64,000 bases of DNA from Amycolatopsis mediterranei. GTDB taxonomy: Bacteria > Actinomycetota > Actinomycetes > Mycobacteriales > Pseudonocardiaceae. Both the position numbers and the translations under genes were made by a program. The stretch lies in contig NZ_CP100416.1 in NCBI RefSeq assembly GCF_026017845.1, forward strand, positions 4,695,667 through 4,759,666, read 5' to 3'. The notes below the pieces were generated by a model. The model ran no database searches. It was given only the letters and a program-made list of their open reading frames with translations, and was not told the DNA's origin. Shown piece after piece: positions 18,024 to 25,707 of this stretch (positions are counted from its first letter, which is position 1; each line of letters begins with the position of its first letter).

Positions 18024-18089
18024 GATGACCGCCCTCTGACCGAATGCTGACGAAGGTGGCCGTCGGCAAGCCGTCAGCCGTCGGTCATC
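18024..18089 (-). promoter_or_regulatory. SARP box array for the ACP operon, with inverted second set
   Basis: Reading the minus strand toward the ACP gene, heptamers CGTCAGC, GGTCAGA and GGTCATC start exactly 11 bp apart (plus-strand spans 18046-18052, 18035-18041, 18024-18030). A minus-strand TAGTTT lies 8-9 nt further down, the spacing SARP promoters use. On the opposite strand CGTCAGC (18072-18078) and GGTCATC (18083-18089) are again 11 bp apart and identical to two of the first set, so the whole array is a long interrupted inverted repeat. The same motif family precedes mbtH. Confidence 0.75.
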
Positions 18090-18170
18090 CGGGTACGCCA
18101 CGATCTGCGTCCGTGATCACGGAAGGAGAGTGAATGAGTCCGGACGGTATTCGTGAAAGTCCTTCGGAAA

Positions 18171-18212
18171 CGGCAGCAGGGACGGCCGTCGATCGCGCCG
18201 TCCCTGCTGCCG
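18171..18212 (-). terminator. Terminator-like hairpin after the SARP gene
   Basis: A perfect 16-bp GC-rich stem (18171-18186 with 18197-18212) with a 10-nt loop, placed 16 nt beyond the SARP stop codon and upstream of the ACP promoter. No U-run, as is common in actinomycetes. It would separate SARP transcription from the operon it controls. Confidence 0.75.
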
Positions 18213-18227
18213 GTGGTGCCGTGGTGT

Positions 18228-18986
18228 TCAGTCGAGCATGCAGTCCTGCACCAGGATCGCCTGGTACAGCTGCCGCAGTGCCCGGCCGGGTGAGAGACCG
18301 AGTTCACTGCCGAGCCACTTGCTGGTGTGGTGGAACACCGACAGCGCCTCGCTTTGCTGGCCGGTGCGGTAGAGGGCGAGCATCAGCAGTTCGCTGAGCC
18401 GTTCCCGGCCCGGGTTCTCGGTGGCCAGCTGCCGCAGTTCGTGCACGGTGTCGTGGTGTTGTCCCACCGCGAGCCGGGCGGCGATCAGGTCCTCCTGCAC
18501 GGCCAGCCGCCGCTCGTTCAGGTGCGTGGCCGCCGCCCGGCAGCGCACGCCCTCCTGCACGTCCATCAGTGCCGGCCCCCGCCACTGCACCAGGGCTTCC
18601 CGCAGGATCCCGGTGGCCTCCTGCGGCGCGGAGGCGACCAGGGATGTGCCGCGCCGCGCGAGTTCGAGGAACCGGTGCGAGTCGATCGATTCGGGGGAAA
18701 CCTCCAGCTGGTAGCCGCTGTAGGTGGTCCGGACGATCTCCTCCCCGCTCGCGTCGGTGATCGGCTTGAAAAGCCGTCGCAGTCGTGCGATATTTGCTTG
18801 CAGTGCGTTGCGGGAGTTGGCGAGTGACCGCGGGCCCCAGAGCTCGTCGGCCAGCTGCTCGTAGGACACCGGCCGGCCCGGCGACAGAGCCATCATGGCC
18901 AGCAAGGTCCGCACTTTCTTCGCGCGTATCGAGTAAATTCTCCCATTCGATCTTATTTCCATGGCGCCTAGTAGTTCGATTTCCAC
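18228..18986 (-). CDS. SARP-family transcriptional activator
   Basis: A 252-aa protein with an N-terminal OmpR-like winged helix (about 1-95, with SYEQLADELWG and NSRNALQANIARLRRLF) and a C-terminal BTAD domain (about 96-250), the short SARP layout of ActII-orf4, DnrI and RedD. The start is GTG 18986; an ATG 24 nt downstream would delete the first strand. It is the only pathway-type regulator in the cluster and the obvious ligand of the heptamer arrays at 8296 and 18024. It is preceded by a long, unusually A+T-rich upstream region, suggesting its own complex control. Confidence 0.93.
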   Translation of the reverse strand: MEIELLGAMEIRSNGRIYSIRAKKVRTLLAMMALSPGRPVSYEQLADELWGPRSLANSRNALQANIARLRRLFKPITDASGEEIVRTTYSGYQLEVSPESIDSHRFLELARRGTSLVASAPQEATGILREALVQWRGPALMDVQEGVRCRAAATHLNERRLAVQEDLIAARLAVGQHHDTVHELRQLATENPGRERLSELLMLALYRTGQQSEALSVFHHTSKWLGSELGLSPGRALRQLYQAILVQDCMLD

Positions 18987-20124
18987 TTCGCTGACCCCCA
19001 GATTCGGGCAGTCCGATACTCATCGGCCGGACCATCCGAAGATGTATTTTGCGCAAGATAGTGGCAGAGGGCTGATGGCTTAGGTACCTCCGTTCGGACG
19101 AGTGAAACGCCCAACTCGTCAGTAGTATCACCTGGTGGACAGTTTGGCTCGGGATGTATTCGGACACGCCACGGGATGGTGGTGTTAGCACCACCAATAA
19201 TGGTGGTGGCAGCACTCCGGACGCCGCTGCTGATCTTCGCTGGTAGGGTCCTCTCGGGCGGTGCTGGCCACCCGCCTCCTTGCACGAAGGGCAAGGGGGT
19301 CATTACACCGCGAAACCCGCGTTGACCGTGCGGTCGTCGCCCGGATCGCCGGTCGCCCGGGACCGCCGGGGCGCCGGCCGCGGGGGTGTGGCGGGGCCGC
19401 CTGGCAGGCGGGTGGCGGGGGCGGCCGCAATGGGAGCGCAAACACCATTCGGGGCTCGCCCGGCTAATAAAATTTGGCGCCGGTTCGTGGTATCTGGCTT
19501 TGTCCGGCGGCTTTTGCGGCGCAAGTTAACGGTGTACACCGAGTTTTGGAACAAAGCCCGGTCCGGAAGTGCCGCGCGGGCTGCCTCGGCAACGGCCGTG
19601 GCATCGGCTTCGCTAACTGCGTGGGAGGGTGGCCGACGGCCTCGTCGATCGGCCGACGGGATTCGAACGTGACGGCTTGTCGACGCGAGTGTGCGGGCTT
19701 GCGCCCGCGGAAGTATGACAGATGTGTGTCACCGCGTCGGCGACTTGTCGAGGGTGGTGGAGGCGGGGTCGGTCACGCAGGGGCGCGACGCCTCGGTCAC
19801 GCTGGGTGAGCACGTCGCTGCCGGTGGCGTGGCCGCCAAGGGAGCTCGGTCGGCTCCGGCCGCCTTGCGCGGGACCGGCCACAATGGACACTGCGGATCG
19901 GTGGGCCGCTTTCCCGGCGGCGGGTTCCGATTTCCCGTGATATCCTGTTTGTGATCGGACCACTCGATTACCGACAATCCCGCCCGGCTGGGCGAGATCT
20001 GCCTTGATTCGACGACCGTCTCCGATTTCCGGCCTTTGCTCCGGCCCTGATCCTGTCCGGTGTGACGCACGAGCCCGCTGTTCCACGCGAGCGTGCGCGT
20101 GGACCGATGTGAAGGGGAATGCCC
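18987..20124. other. 1.1-kb region without a convincing gene
   Basis: Open frames here are short, overlap in several phases and show no family features. The first 300 nt, upstream of the SARP gene, are markedly richer in A+T than the rest of the window and hold the hairpin array at 19177-19208. The middle is very GC-rich with small palindromes such as CCTTGC/GCAAGG near 19291-19309. The right end should carry the promoter of the c-subunit gene. A degraded gene or old insertion cannot be excluded. Confidence 0.5.
19177..19208. promoter_or_regulatory. Three-armed array with two mutually exclusive hairpins
   Basis: The sequence reads TGGTGGTG, TTAG, CACCACCA, ATAA, TGGTGGTG. The middle arm can pair perfectly over 8 bp with either flanking arm, each time with a 4-nt loop, but not both at once. 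It lies about 190 bp upstream of the SARP start codon, either in its leader or at its promoter. It could be a transcription-factor operator with three half-sites or an RNA switch. Confidence 0.55.
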
Positions 20125-20370
20125 ATGAGTGACACAGTTCTGGCCCAGGTCGCCAACATCAACCCCGGCCTCGCCGCCATCGGATACGGATTGGGGGCGA
20201 TCGGCCCGGGAATCGGTGTCGGCCTGATCTTCGCCGCCGTCATCAATGGTACCGCACGGCAGCCGGAAGCGCGCGGGAAACTGCAGACGATGGGGTACTC
20301 GACCTTCGTGCTGAGCGAAGTGCTCGCGTTGATCGGGGTCGTGGTGTATTTCATCGCGTCCAACCGGTGA
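20125..20370 (+). CDS. Solitary F0F1 ATP synthase c-subunit paralogue
   Basis: An 81-aa proteolipid with two membrane helices (about 14-40 and 58-79) joined by the polar loop containing ARQPEA, the conserved F0 c-subunit loop. Helix 2 carries the proton-binding glutamate in LSEVLALIG, matching CEALALIG as I recall it from Streptomyces AtpE, but is followed by VVVYFIASNR instead of the usual LVMPFVY. ATG 20125 is chosen over ATG 20119 because GAAGGGG ends 7 nt before it. No other atp genes are near, so this is an orphan copy beside a biosynthetic cluster; a duplicated-target resistance role is possible but unproven. Confidence 0.88.
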   Translation: MSDTVLAQVANINPGLAAIGYGLGAIGPGIGVGLIFAAVINGTARQPEARGKLQTMGYSTFVLSEVLALIGVVVYFIASNR

Positions 20371-20442
20371 ATCCACCGCCCGTGCCCGGTTCACGGCCGG
20401 GCGCGGGCGGCGGCCCGGAAAGATCCACGCGGAGGCGCGCCG

Positions 20443-20997
20443 TTGGGGGAGCATGCGGTGGTGGACAACCTGGCGGGCACCACCGAAACGGCGGTGATCG
20501 TGCCGGTCCCGGCCGCGGACGCCGTGGTGGGGCCCTACCGGCAGGCGTCGGACCACTCGGCGGTGTGGGGCGTCCCGGCCCACGTCACGGTCCTCTACCC
20601 GTTCCTCGCGCCCGAGCGGATCACCGCCGCCGTTATTGACGAGCTGGACGAGGTGCTGGCGCGGACCGGTTCGTTCGAGTGCGTGTTCTCCCGGGTCGCG
20701 TGGTTCGGGCGCGACGTGGTCTGGCTGGCTCCCGACCCGGCGGGGCCGTTCCGGGCGCTGACCGAGCGGGTGTGGCGCAGGTTCCCCGAGTGCCCGCCGT
20801 ACGGTGGCGCCCAGCCCGAGGTGGTGCCGCACCTGACGATCGGGAGCACCCGCCGGGCCGGCACCGCCGCGCTGGAACGGGCGGCCGCCGAGGTCGGGGC
20901 GATGCTCCCGATCGCCGCCGGGATCGATCGGGTGCGCTTGATCGCCGGCTCCTCGAGCCCGGGATCGTGGCGCACGGTCGCCGAGTTCGCGGTCTAG
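20443..20997 (+). CDS. 2H phosphoesterase / 2'-5' RNA ligase family protein
   Basis: A 184-aa protein with the two HxT motifs that define the 2H superfamily: HVTVLYPF near residue 47 and HLTIGS near residue 130, about 80 residues apart as expected. Family members hydrolyse or form 2'-5' or cyclic phosphodiester bonds. The TTG start at 20443 has GGAGG 7 nt upstream; GTG 20458 is an alternative. It faces the glycosidase-like gene convergently, their stop codons overlapping by 4 bp. No link to the cluster is evident. Confidence 0.85.
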   Translation: MGEHAVVDNLAGTTETAVIVPVPAADAVVGPYRQASDHSAVWGVPAHVTVLYPFLAPERITAAVIDELDEVLARTGSFECVFSRVAWFGRDVVWLAPDPAGPFRALTERVWRRFPECPPYGGAQPEVVPHLTIGSTRRAGTAALERAAAEVGAMLPIAAGIDRVRLIAGSSSPGSWRTVAEFAV

Positions 20998-22496
20998 CTC
21001 GACTGCATCAGGATGAAGTTCCCGTGGCCGCCGTAGCCGAGGACGTCTTCGGCGTACTGGGTGCCGTCGAAGGTGGGCAGCCACCAGCGGTGGCCGATCC
21101 GGACCAGCATCGGGTGCGGGATGTTGGTGCCGTACGGCGCGTTCAGCGTGCCGAGCTTGCGCAGGCTCAGGTCGTACACCGGGTATTCGCGGGCGTCGCC
21201 GTCGCTGGCGAACAGGTACCAGCGGCCGCCCACCCGCTGCAGGATCGTGCCTTCGGTCTGGCTGACGGACACGTCGGCGCCCAGCAGCGTCAGCCCGTGG
21301 TCGTAGTCCGCGCCGCGCGGGGCCGCCGCGAGGGCCGGGTGGAACACGAAAGCCGGTTGCTGGGCGGGGCTTTCGACGAACGCGATGTGCCAGCGGCCGT
21401 CGATCTTCGTCAGCGCCGGGTCCCACGAACTGACCGTCGTGGGCAGCGGCAGCTGCTCGGTGGGCAGGACGTGCACCCCGGAAAGCACGTCGGCGCGGGT
21501 GACCGCGTGGCGCACGTGGACGCCGTTGAACGAGAAATCGCCCCAGGAGCTCATCAGCAGGATGAAGCGGTCGTCGTCGCGGATGATCTGGCCCGCGTGG
21601 TCGCCGAGCACGACGCCGTCGCGCGCGAAGAACAGGGTCGCCACCTGCTCGAGTTTCCGGGGATCGGCCAGGTCGAGCGTCCACACCGCCCAGTGCGCCT
21701 GCTGGAAGAACCCGAGGCCGGCGTTGGTCATCGTCAGGTAGAGCTTGCCGTCGCGGATGTAGGGGCGGCCGTCGGCGTACTGCACGACGTGGGGGTCGCG
21801 GACGCCGGCCTGGCCGTAGTACCCGGCCCGCACCCGGCCCAGCCGCGCCGGCCCGCGGGTGCCGTAGGCGTACCCCAGCCGGCCCAGGACGGCCGGGTCG
21901 CGCAGGTCGATGCGCGCGCGGACCTGGTCGCGCTCGGTCAGCAGCGGCCGCCAGCCGGTACCTCGGTCGGCCAGGACCGTGACCGCGTTTTCGTTGACCA
22001 CCACGGCGAAGCCGAACGGCGCCCGCAGGTCCGCCGGCGCGGTCTTGACCACGGTGGTGCCGCCGGCCGTGGTGATCTCGATGGCCGCTTGGCCCGCGGC
22101 GGCGTCGTAGGTGCCGAGCACCGAAATCCCGGCTCCGGCCAGCCCGGCGACGACCGGCGCGCGGTCGTCGAGCACCTGCACGGTCACCGTCCCGTACGGC
22201 GCCTTCGGCCGGATGCCGGTCTTGACGAGCGCGCCGGGCCGGGCGGGGGAGTCGAGCTGGACGAAGTTCGGCGCGATCAGGTCGAACGGCCGGAACTGCT
22301 CGGTGACGGCGAACTTCAGGTCCAGCGGGCTGGTGGCCATCTTTTCGGGGGTCCGGGTGGCGAAGCCCCCGGCCCGGGGCGGAGCCCCGAGCGACACAGC
22401 CGCCTCGGCGGTGCCGCCGAACAGGCTCGCGGTCACCCCGGTCACCCCCAGCGCGGTGAGGGCTCGCAGCACGTCGCGTCGATCGAAGTCGGTCAC
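20994..22496 (-). CDS. Tat-exported glycosidase-like (family 43-like) protein
   Basis: A 500-aa protein beginning VTDFDRRDVLRALTALG, a twin-arginine signal ending near AEAA. The rest is rich in repeated propeller-like blades with W/F/D motifs (DPHVVQ, SSWDPALTKIDGRWHIAF, GRWYLFASDGD, HRWWLPTFDG), resembling family 43/117-type glycosidases. GTG 22496 is chosen for its GGAGG 6 nt upstream; the 21 extra codons upstream look non-coding. A GC-rich repeat (22343-22389) is embedded just after the signal peptide and encodes SLGAPPRAGGFATRTP. Substrate unknown. Confidence 0.75.
   Translation of the reverse strand: MTDFDRRDVLRALTALGVTGVTASLFGGTAEAAVSLGAPPRAGGFATRTPEKMATSPLDLKFAVTEQFRPFDLIAPNFVQLDSPARPGALVKTGIRPKAPYGTVTVQVLDDRAPVVAGLAGAGISVLGTYDAAAGQAAIEITTAGGTTVVKTAPADLRAPFGFAVVVNENAVTVLADRGTGWRPLLTERDQVRARIDLRDPAVLGRLGYAYGTRGPARLGRVRAGYYGQAGVRDPHVVQYADGRPYIRDGKLYLTMTNAGLGFFQQAHWAVWTLDLADPRKLEQVATLFFARDGVVLGDHAGQIIRDDDRFILLMSSWGDFSFNGVHVRHAVTRADVLSGVHVLPTEQLPLPTTVSSWDPALTKIDGRWHIAFVESPAQQPAFVFHPALAAAPRGADYDHGLTLLGADVSVSQTEGTILQRVGGRWYLFASDGDAREYPVYDLSLRKLGTLNAPYGTNIPHPMLVRIGHRWWLPTFDGTQYAEDVLGYGGHGNFILMQSS
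22343..22389 (-). repeat. GC-rich two-hairpin repeat, copy 2
   Basis: A 47-bp inverted copy of the repeat at 17644-17691, identical over 38 bp and then differing by one inserted base. Here it is translated as part of the linker after the signal peptide of the glycosidase-like protein, in a different reading frame from copy 1. Insertion into a dispensable N-terminal linker would be tolerated. Confidence 0.85.
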
Positions 22497-22572
22497 CTTT
22501 GACCTCCGGGAAGGGGACGGCGGAGCTCCCAGTTTGCAACGTGGCATGCAACGTGGCAACCGCCGTCACGCC

Positions 22573-23407
22573 TCAGTCGTCGACGAGGGACTCGAGGAGG
22601 CCGCCCGCCAGCTCCTCGGCCGGGCGCGTCCATTCGTGACGCAGGGTCCGGAACAGCGCCGCGGCGCGCGTGCCCGGCCAGTCCGGTGGCAGCAGTGCCG
22701 GCGGCAGGACCGGGTCACGGCGGATCAGCAGGAGCCATTCCGCGCCCAGCCGGATGCGGCGGGACAGCTCGTCGCCGGGCTCGCCGGGTGCGCTGCCGGT
22801 CCAGCGGCGGAGGAACTGCTCGTAGCCGGCCGCGATCCGGGGCAGGTCCCAGGCTTCGCGGGCGATGCGCGCCGGGTCGGTCCACATGAACGGCTCGGCG
22901 CGGAACACCTCGGCGTGGTCGAGGAGGTCGAGTTCGGCCAGTGCCGGTGCGATGTCGGCGGCCGAGGCCGAGACCCACAGCCCGCTGCGCAGCGGGCCGA
23001 ACCCGAACCAGCCCAGCCGGGTGCGCAGGGCGTACCGGTCCGCGCGCCGGGTTTCCGGCACCGAGAACGTCAGCAGCGTCCACCGGCCGTCCCAGTGCCG
23101 GTCGACGACGTCGCCGTCGAGCTTGCGCTGGCCGTCGCGCAGCACCGCGGTGCTGCGCGGTCAGGCCGAGGAACGCCTGCCGCCCGCGGCGGACGGTGCG
23201 GAGCAGCTCGCGGCGGCTCATCCGGCTCAGCGTGGCCCGCGTGGCGTGTTCGCCGACGCCGAGGCGGTCGAGCGCGGCGATGACCCCGCCGGTCGACACG
23301 GCGATCCCGCGGTCGAGCACGTGGTCGCCGAACAGCGTGAGCAGCAGGGCCTCGGGCCGCACGCCCGGCACGCCCTCGTCTTCCGCCCAGCCGGCCGCTT
23401 CGAGCAT
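22573..23407 (-). pseudogene. PaaX-family transcriptional regulator, frameshifted
   Basis: The N-terminal part (frame from ATG 23407) has the PaaX winged helix, RPEALLLTLFGDHVLDRG through TLSRMSRRELLRTVRRGRQ and AFLGLT. The rest continues in another frame as AVLRDGQRKLDG, RWTLLTFSVPETRRADRY and LGWFGFGPLRSGLWVS down to the stop at 22573. Comparison with the intact paralogue at 32887 places the break near 23150, where one extra base (or two missing) changes frame. The break lies inside a perfect 24-bp palindrome (23136-23159). Without the shift the protein would be about 277 aa, the normal length. It is either a true pseudogene or a sequencing error. Confidence 0.85.
23136..23159. repeat. Perfect 24-bp palindrome at the PaaX frameshift
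   Basis: The two 12-base halves are exact reverse complements centred on CCGCGG, with no loop. The frame of the PaaX-family gene changes within or immediately beside it. Long uninterrupted GC palindromes are hard to sequence and prone to slippage in replication, which bears on whether the frameshift is real. Confidence 0.9.
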
Positions 23408-23605
23408 GCGCCACCTCCGGGGTCCAACCTACCGCGCCGGATTGTTCGCTGTTTTACCGACGATCATCATCGATTTGTCCGGCAATTCAGGACGATTACC
23501 GAGTTCGAAAGTTTCGGTTCCCAGAAATGGTTGATGAATTGTTGACGGTCGTTGTGAATCTGCCTAACCTCAGTCGCGAGGGGGATCGCCGACCGGAGGT
23601 CACCG

Positions 23606-24541
23606 ATGAGTGGATTCAGAACGGCGTTCGTGACCATCGCCAGTGCCCTGCTGATGGCCGTCACGGCCGTGGTCCCGGCCCCGGCGTCGGCCGCTTCGCT
23701 GGTGGAAGTGACCGGCTTCGGGAACAACCCGGGCGGGATGCGCATGCACGTCTACGTGCCCGACACGCGGCCGGCCAACCCCGCGATCGTGGTCGCCATG
23801 CACGGCTGCGGCGGTTCGGGACCCGGCTTCTACTCCGGCAGCGAGTTCGCCTCGCTGGCCAACCGCTACGGGTTCCTCGTCATCTACCCCAGCGCCCAGC
23901 AGCAGGCCGGGTTCGGGAACTGCTTCGACACCTGGTCCGACGCGGCGAAGCGCCGGGGCGGCGGCAGCGACCCGGTTTCGATCGTCTCGATGGTGACCTA
24001 CGCCGAACAGCACTACGGCGGCGACCCGAACCGCGTCTTCGCCACCGGTTCATCTTCCGGCGGCATGATGACCAACGAGATGCTCGCCCTCTACCCGGAC
24101 GTGTTCAAGGCGGGCGCGGCGTTCATGGGCGTCCCCTTCGGCTGCTTCGCGAACGCCGCCGACTTCCCGCCGTGGAGCAGCAAGTGCACCGGTGGCGGCG
24201 GGGCGAACCGCACGCCCCAGCAGTGGGGTGACGCGGTCCGCCAGGCCTACCCCGGCTACACCGGTCCCCGCCCGCGCGTCCAGCTGTGGCACGGCACCGC
24301 CGACCCGCTGGTGCCGTATGCGCTGCTGCAGGAGGAAATCGAGCAGTGGACCAACGTGTTCGGGCTGAGCCAGACGCCGACGTCCGCCGACACCCCGCAG
24401 GCCGGCTGGAACCGCCGCCGCTACGCCGACGGCTCCGGCACGGTCCGGGTGGAGGCCTACAGCATCCAGGGTGCCGGGCACAGCCTGCCCGCGACCGGGA
24501 TGGCCGCGGCCGCCGTCACCTTCTTCGGGCTGAGCGGCTGA
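23606..24541 (+). CDS. Secreted esterase, PHB depolymerase/CE1 family
   Basis: A 311-aa protein with a Sec signal peptide (about 1-29, cleavage after APASA) and an alpha/beta-hydrolase domain. It has the oxyanion segment MHGCGGSGPGFY, the nucleophile in FATGSSSGGMM and a late GAGHSLP histidine. This matches the short catalytic domain of extracellular polyhydroxybutyrate depolymerases and CE1 acetylxylan/feruloyl esterases. No carbohydrate- or PHB-binding domain follows. Exported; substrate uncertain. Confidence 0.88.
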   Translation: MSGFRTAFVTIASALLMAVTAVVPAPASAASLVEVTGFGNNPGGMRMHVYVPDTRPANPAIVVAMHGCGGSGPGFYSGSEFASLANRYGFLVIYPSAQQQAGFGNCFDTWSDAAKRRGGGSDPVSIVSMVTYAEQHYGGDPNRVFATGSSSGGMMTNEMLALYPDVFKAGAAFMGVPFGCFANAADFPPWSSKCTGGGGANRTPQQWGDAVRQAYPGYTGPRPRVQLWHGTADPLVPYALLQEEIEQWTNVFGLSQTPTSADTPQAGWNRRRYADGSGTVRVEAYSIQGAGHSLPATGMAAAAVTFFGLSG

Positions 24542-24597
24542 CCGCTTTTGCGGCAAGCGCGCCGGCGGGGCCCGCACCCCCGCCGGCGCGGACCGGC

Positions 24598-25707
24598 TCA
24601 GCCGAGGTGTTCGCCGGACGGGAGGTGGACGACGACGTCCAGCCCACCGGCCGGACGAGCGGCGAGGGTGAGCTCCCCCCGGTGCGCGGCGACGATCGCG
24701 TCCACGATGGACAGTCCGAGGCCGGTCCCGCGGCCGGTGTGGATCCGGGTGCCGTCGCCGCGGACGAACGGCTCCCGGAGCCGGTCGACGGCCTCCGGCG
24801 GGATCGGCACGCCGCTGTTCCCGATGCGCAGGAACGCCCGCCCGTCGGTGCCGCCGGTGGCGACCTCGACGTGGCCTCCGGACCGGTTGTGGCGAACGGC
24901 GTTGTCGACCAGGTTGCCGCACAGGCGGTCCAGCAGGACCGGGTCACCGCGGACCGGCGCGGGCCGCAGGTCGGCCCGCACGGTGAGGTCAACCCCGTCG
25001 AGGCTGTTGGCCACAACCTCGGCGAGGTCGACGCGGTGCCGGACACCGGCGCCGGCCTGGCTGCGGGCCAGCGCCAAGAGCCCGTCGAGGGTGCGCCGGC
25101 TCTGCTCGACGGCGGTCCGGACGTCGGCGGCCATGGCCAGCAGTTCCGCGGTACCGGGCCGGCTGTCGAGGGTGACGTCGATGGCGGTGCGCATGGTGGT
25201 CAGCGGGGTGCGCAGTTCGTGGGCGGCGTTGGCGGTGAACAGGCGTTGGCTCGCGAGCACGCGGTCGCGTTCGGCGACGCCGTCGGAAATGCGGTCCAGC
25301 ATCCCGTTGACGGTGCCGGCCAAGGTGGCGAGCTCGTCGAGGGGCGTGGTGACCGGCACCCGCTCGGACAGGTTCTCCGCCGAAAGCCGTTGTGCGGTGG
25401 CGGAGATCGTGCGGATGGGCCGCAGCACCCGCCCGGCCACCAGCCACCCGGCGACCGCGGCGAGCGCCGTCACCACCGCGAGCGCGATCGCGGCCTGCGT
25501 GATGAAGCCGGTGAGGGTGACCGCCGTGACCGATGGCGGCAACGGCGGTATCGCGTCCGGCCCCGCCGGCGACGGGCCGAGCGTGACGACCGAGATCCGA
25601 TGGCCGCCGTTCCCGCGCAGCAGCAGGTAGGTGAGCGTGGTCAAGAGGGTGCCGGCGGCGAAGACCAGTGCGGCGTACAGGATCGTGAGCCGGCCGCGGG
25701 CGGTCAC
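24598..25707 (-). CDS. Sensor histidine kinase
   Basis: A 369-aa protein with membrane helices at about 8-30 and 68-92, a short extracytoplasmic loop between, HAMP (about 93-145), HisKA with H163 in TANAAHELRTPL, and an HATPase domain with N-box NLVDNAVRHN and G-box GRGTGLGLSI. The GTG start overlaps the stop of the response regulator (GTGA), so the two are translated together. The signal sensed is unknown; the loop is too short for a typical ligand domain. Confidence 0.93.
   Translation of the reverse strand: MTARGRLTILYAALVFAAGTLLTTLTYLLLRGNGGHRISVVTLGPSPAGPDAIPPLPPSVTAVTLTGFITQAAIALAVVTALAAVAGWLVAGRVLRPIRTISATAQRLSAENLSERVPVTTPLDELATLAGTVNGMLDRISDGVAERDRVLASQRLFTANAAHELRTPLTTMRTAIDVTLDSRPGTAELLAMAADVRTAVEQSRRTLDGLLALARSQAGAGVRHRVDLAEVVANSLDGVDLTVRADLRPAPVRGDPVLLDRLCGNLVDNAVRHNRSGGHVEVATGGTDGRAFLRIGNSGVPIPPEAVDRLREPFVRGDGTRIHTGRGTGLGLSIVDAIVAAHRGELTLAARPAGGLDVVVHLPSGEHLG

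Noticed and set aside
18130..18141. GTGAATGAGTCC, similar to the palindromic element at 8224
   Set aside because: Only the left half matches; the second half of the palindrome is absent, so it is not counted as a copy.
18134..18397. 87-aa open frame antisense to the SARP gene, with a good RBS
   Set aside because: It crosses the SARP terminator hairpin, has a low-complexity Ala/Gly/Arg composition and no family similarity. Kept only as part of the SARP-box finding, not as a gene.
19660..19690. GGGATTCGAAC, resembling the T-arm of a tRNA on the minus strand, possibly an att site or tRNA fragment
   Set aside because: The flanking bases do not form the 5-bp T-stem, and no acceptor or anticodon arm can be drawn around it.
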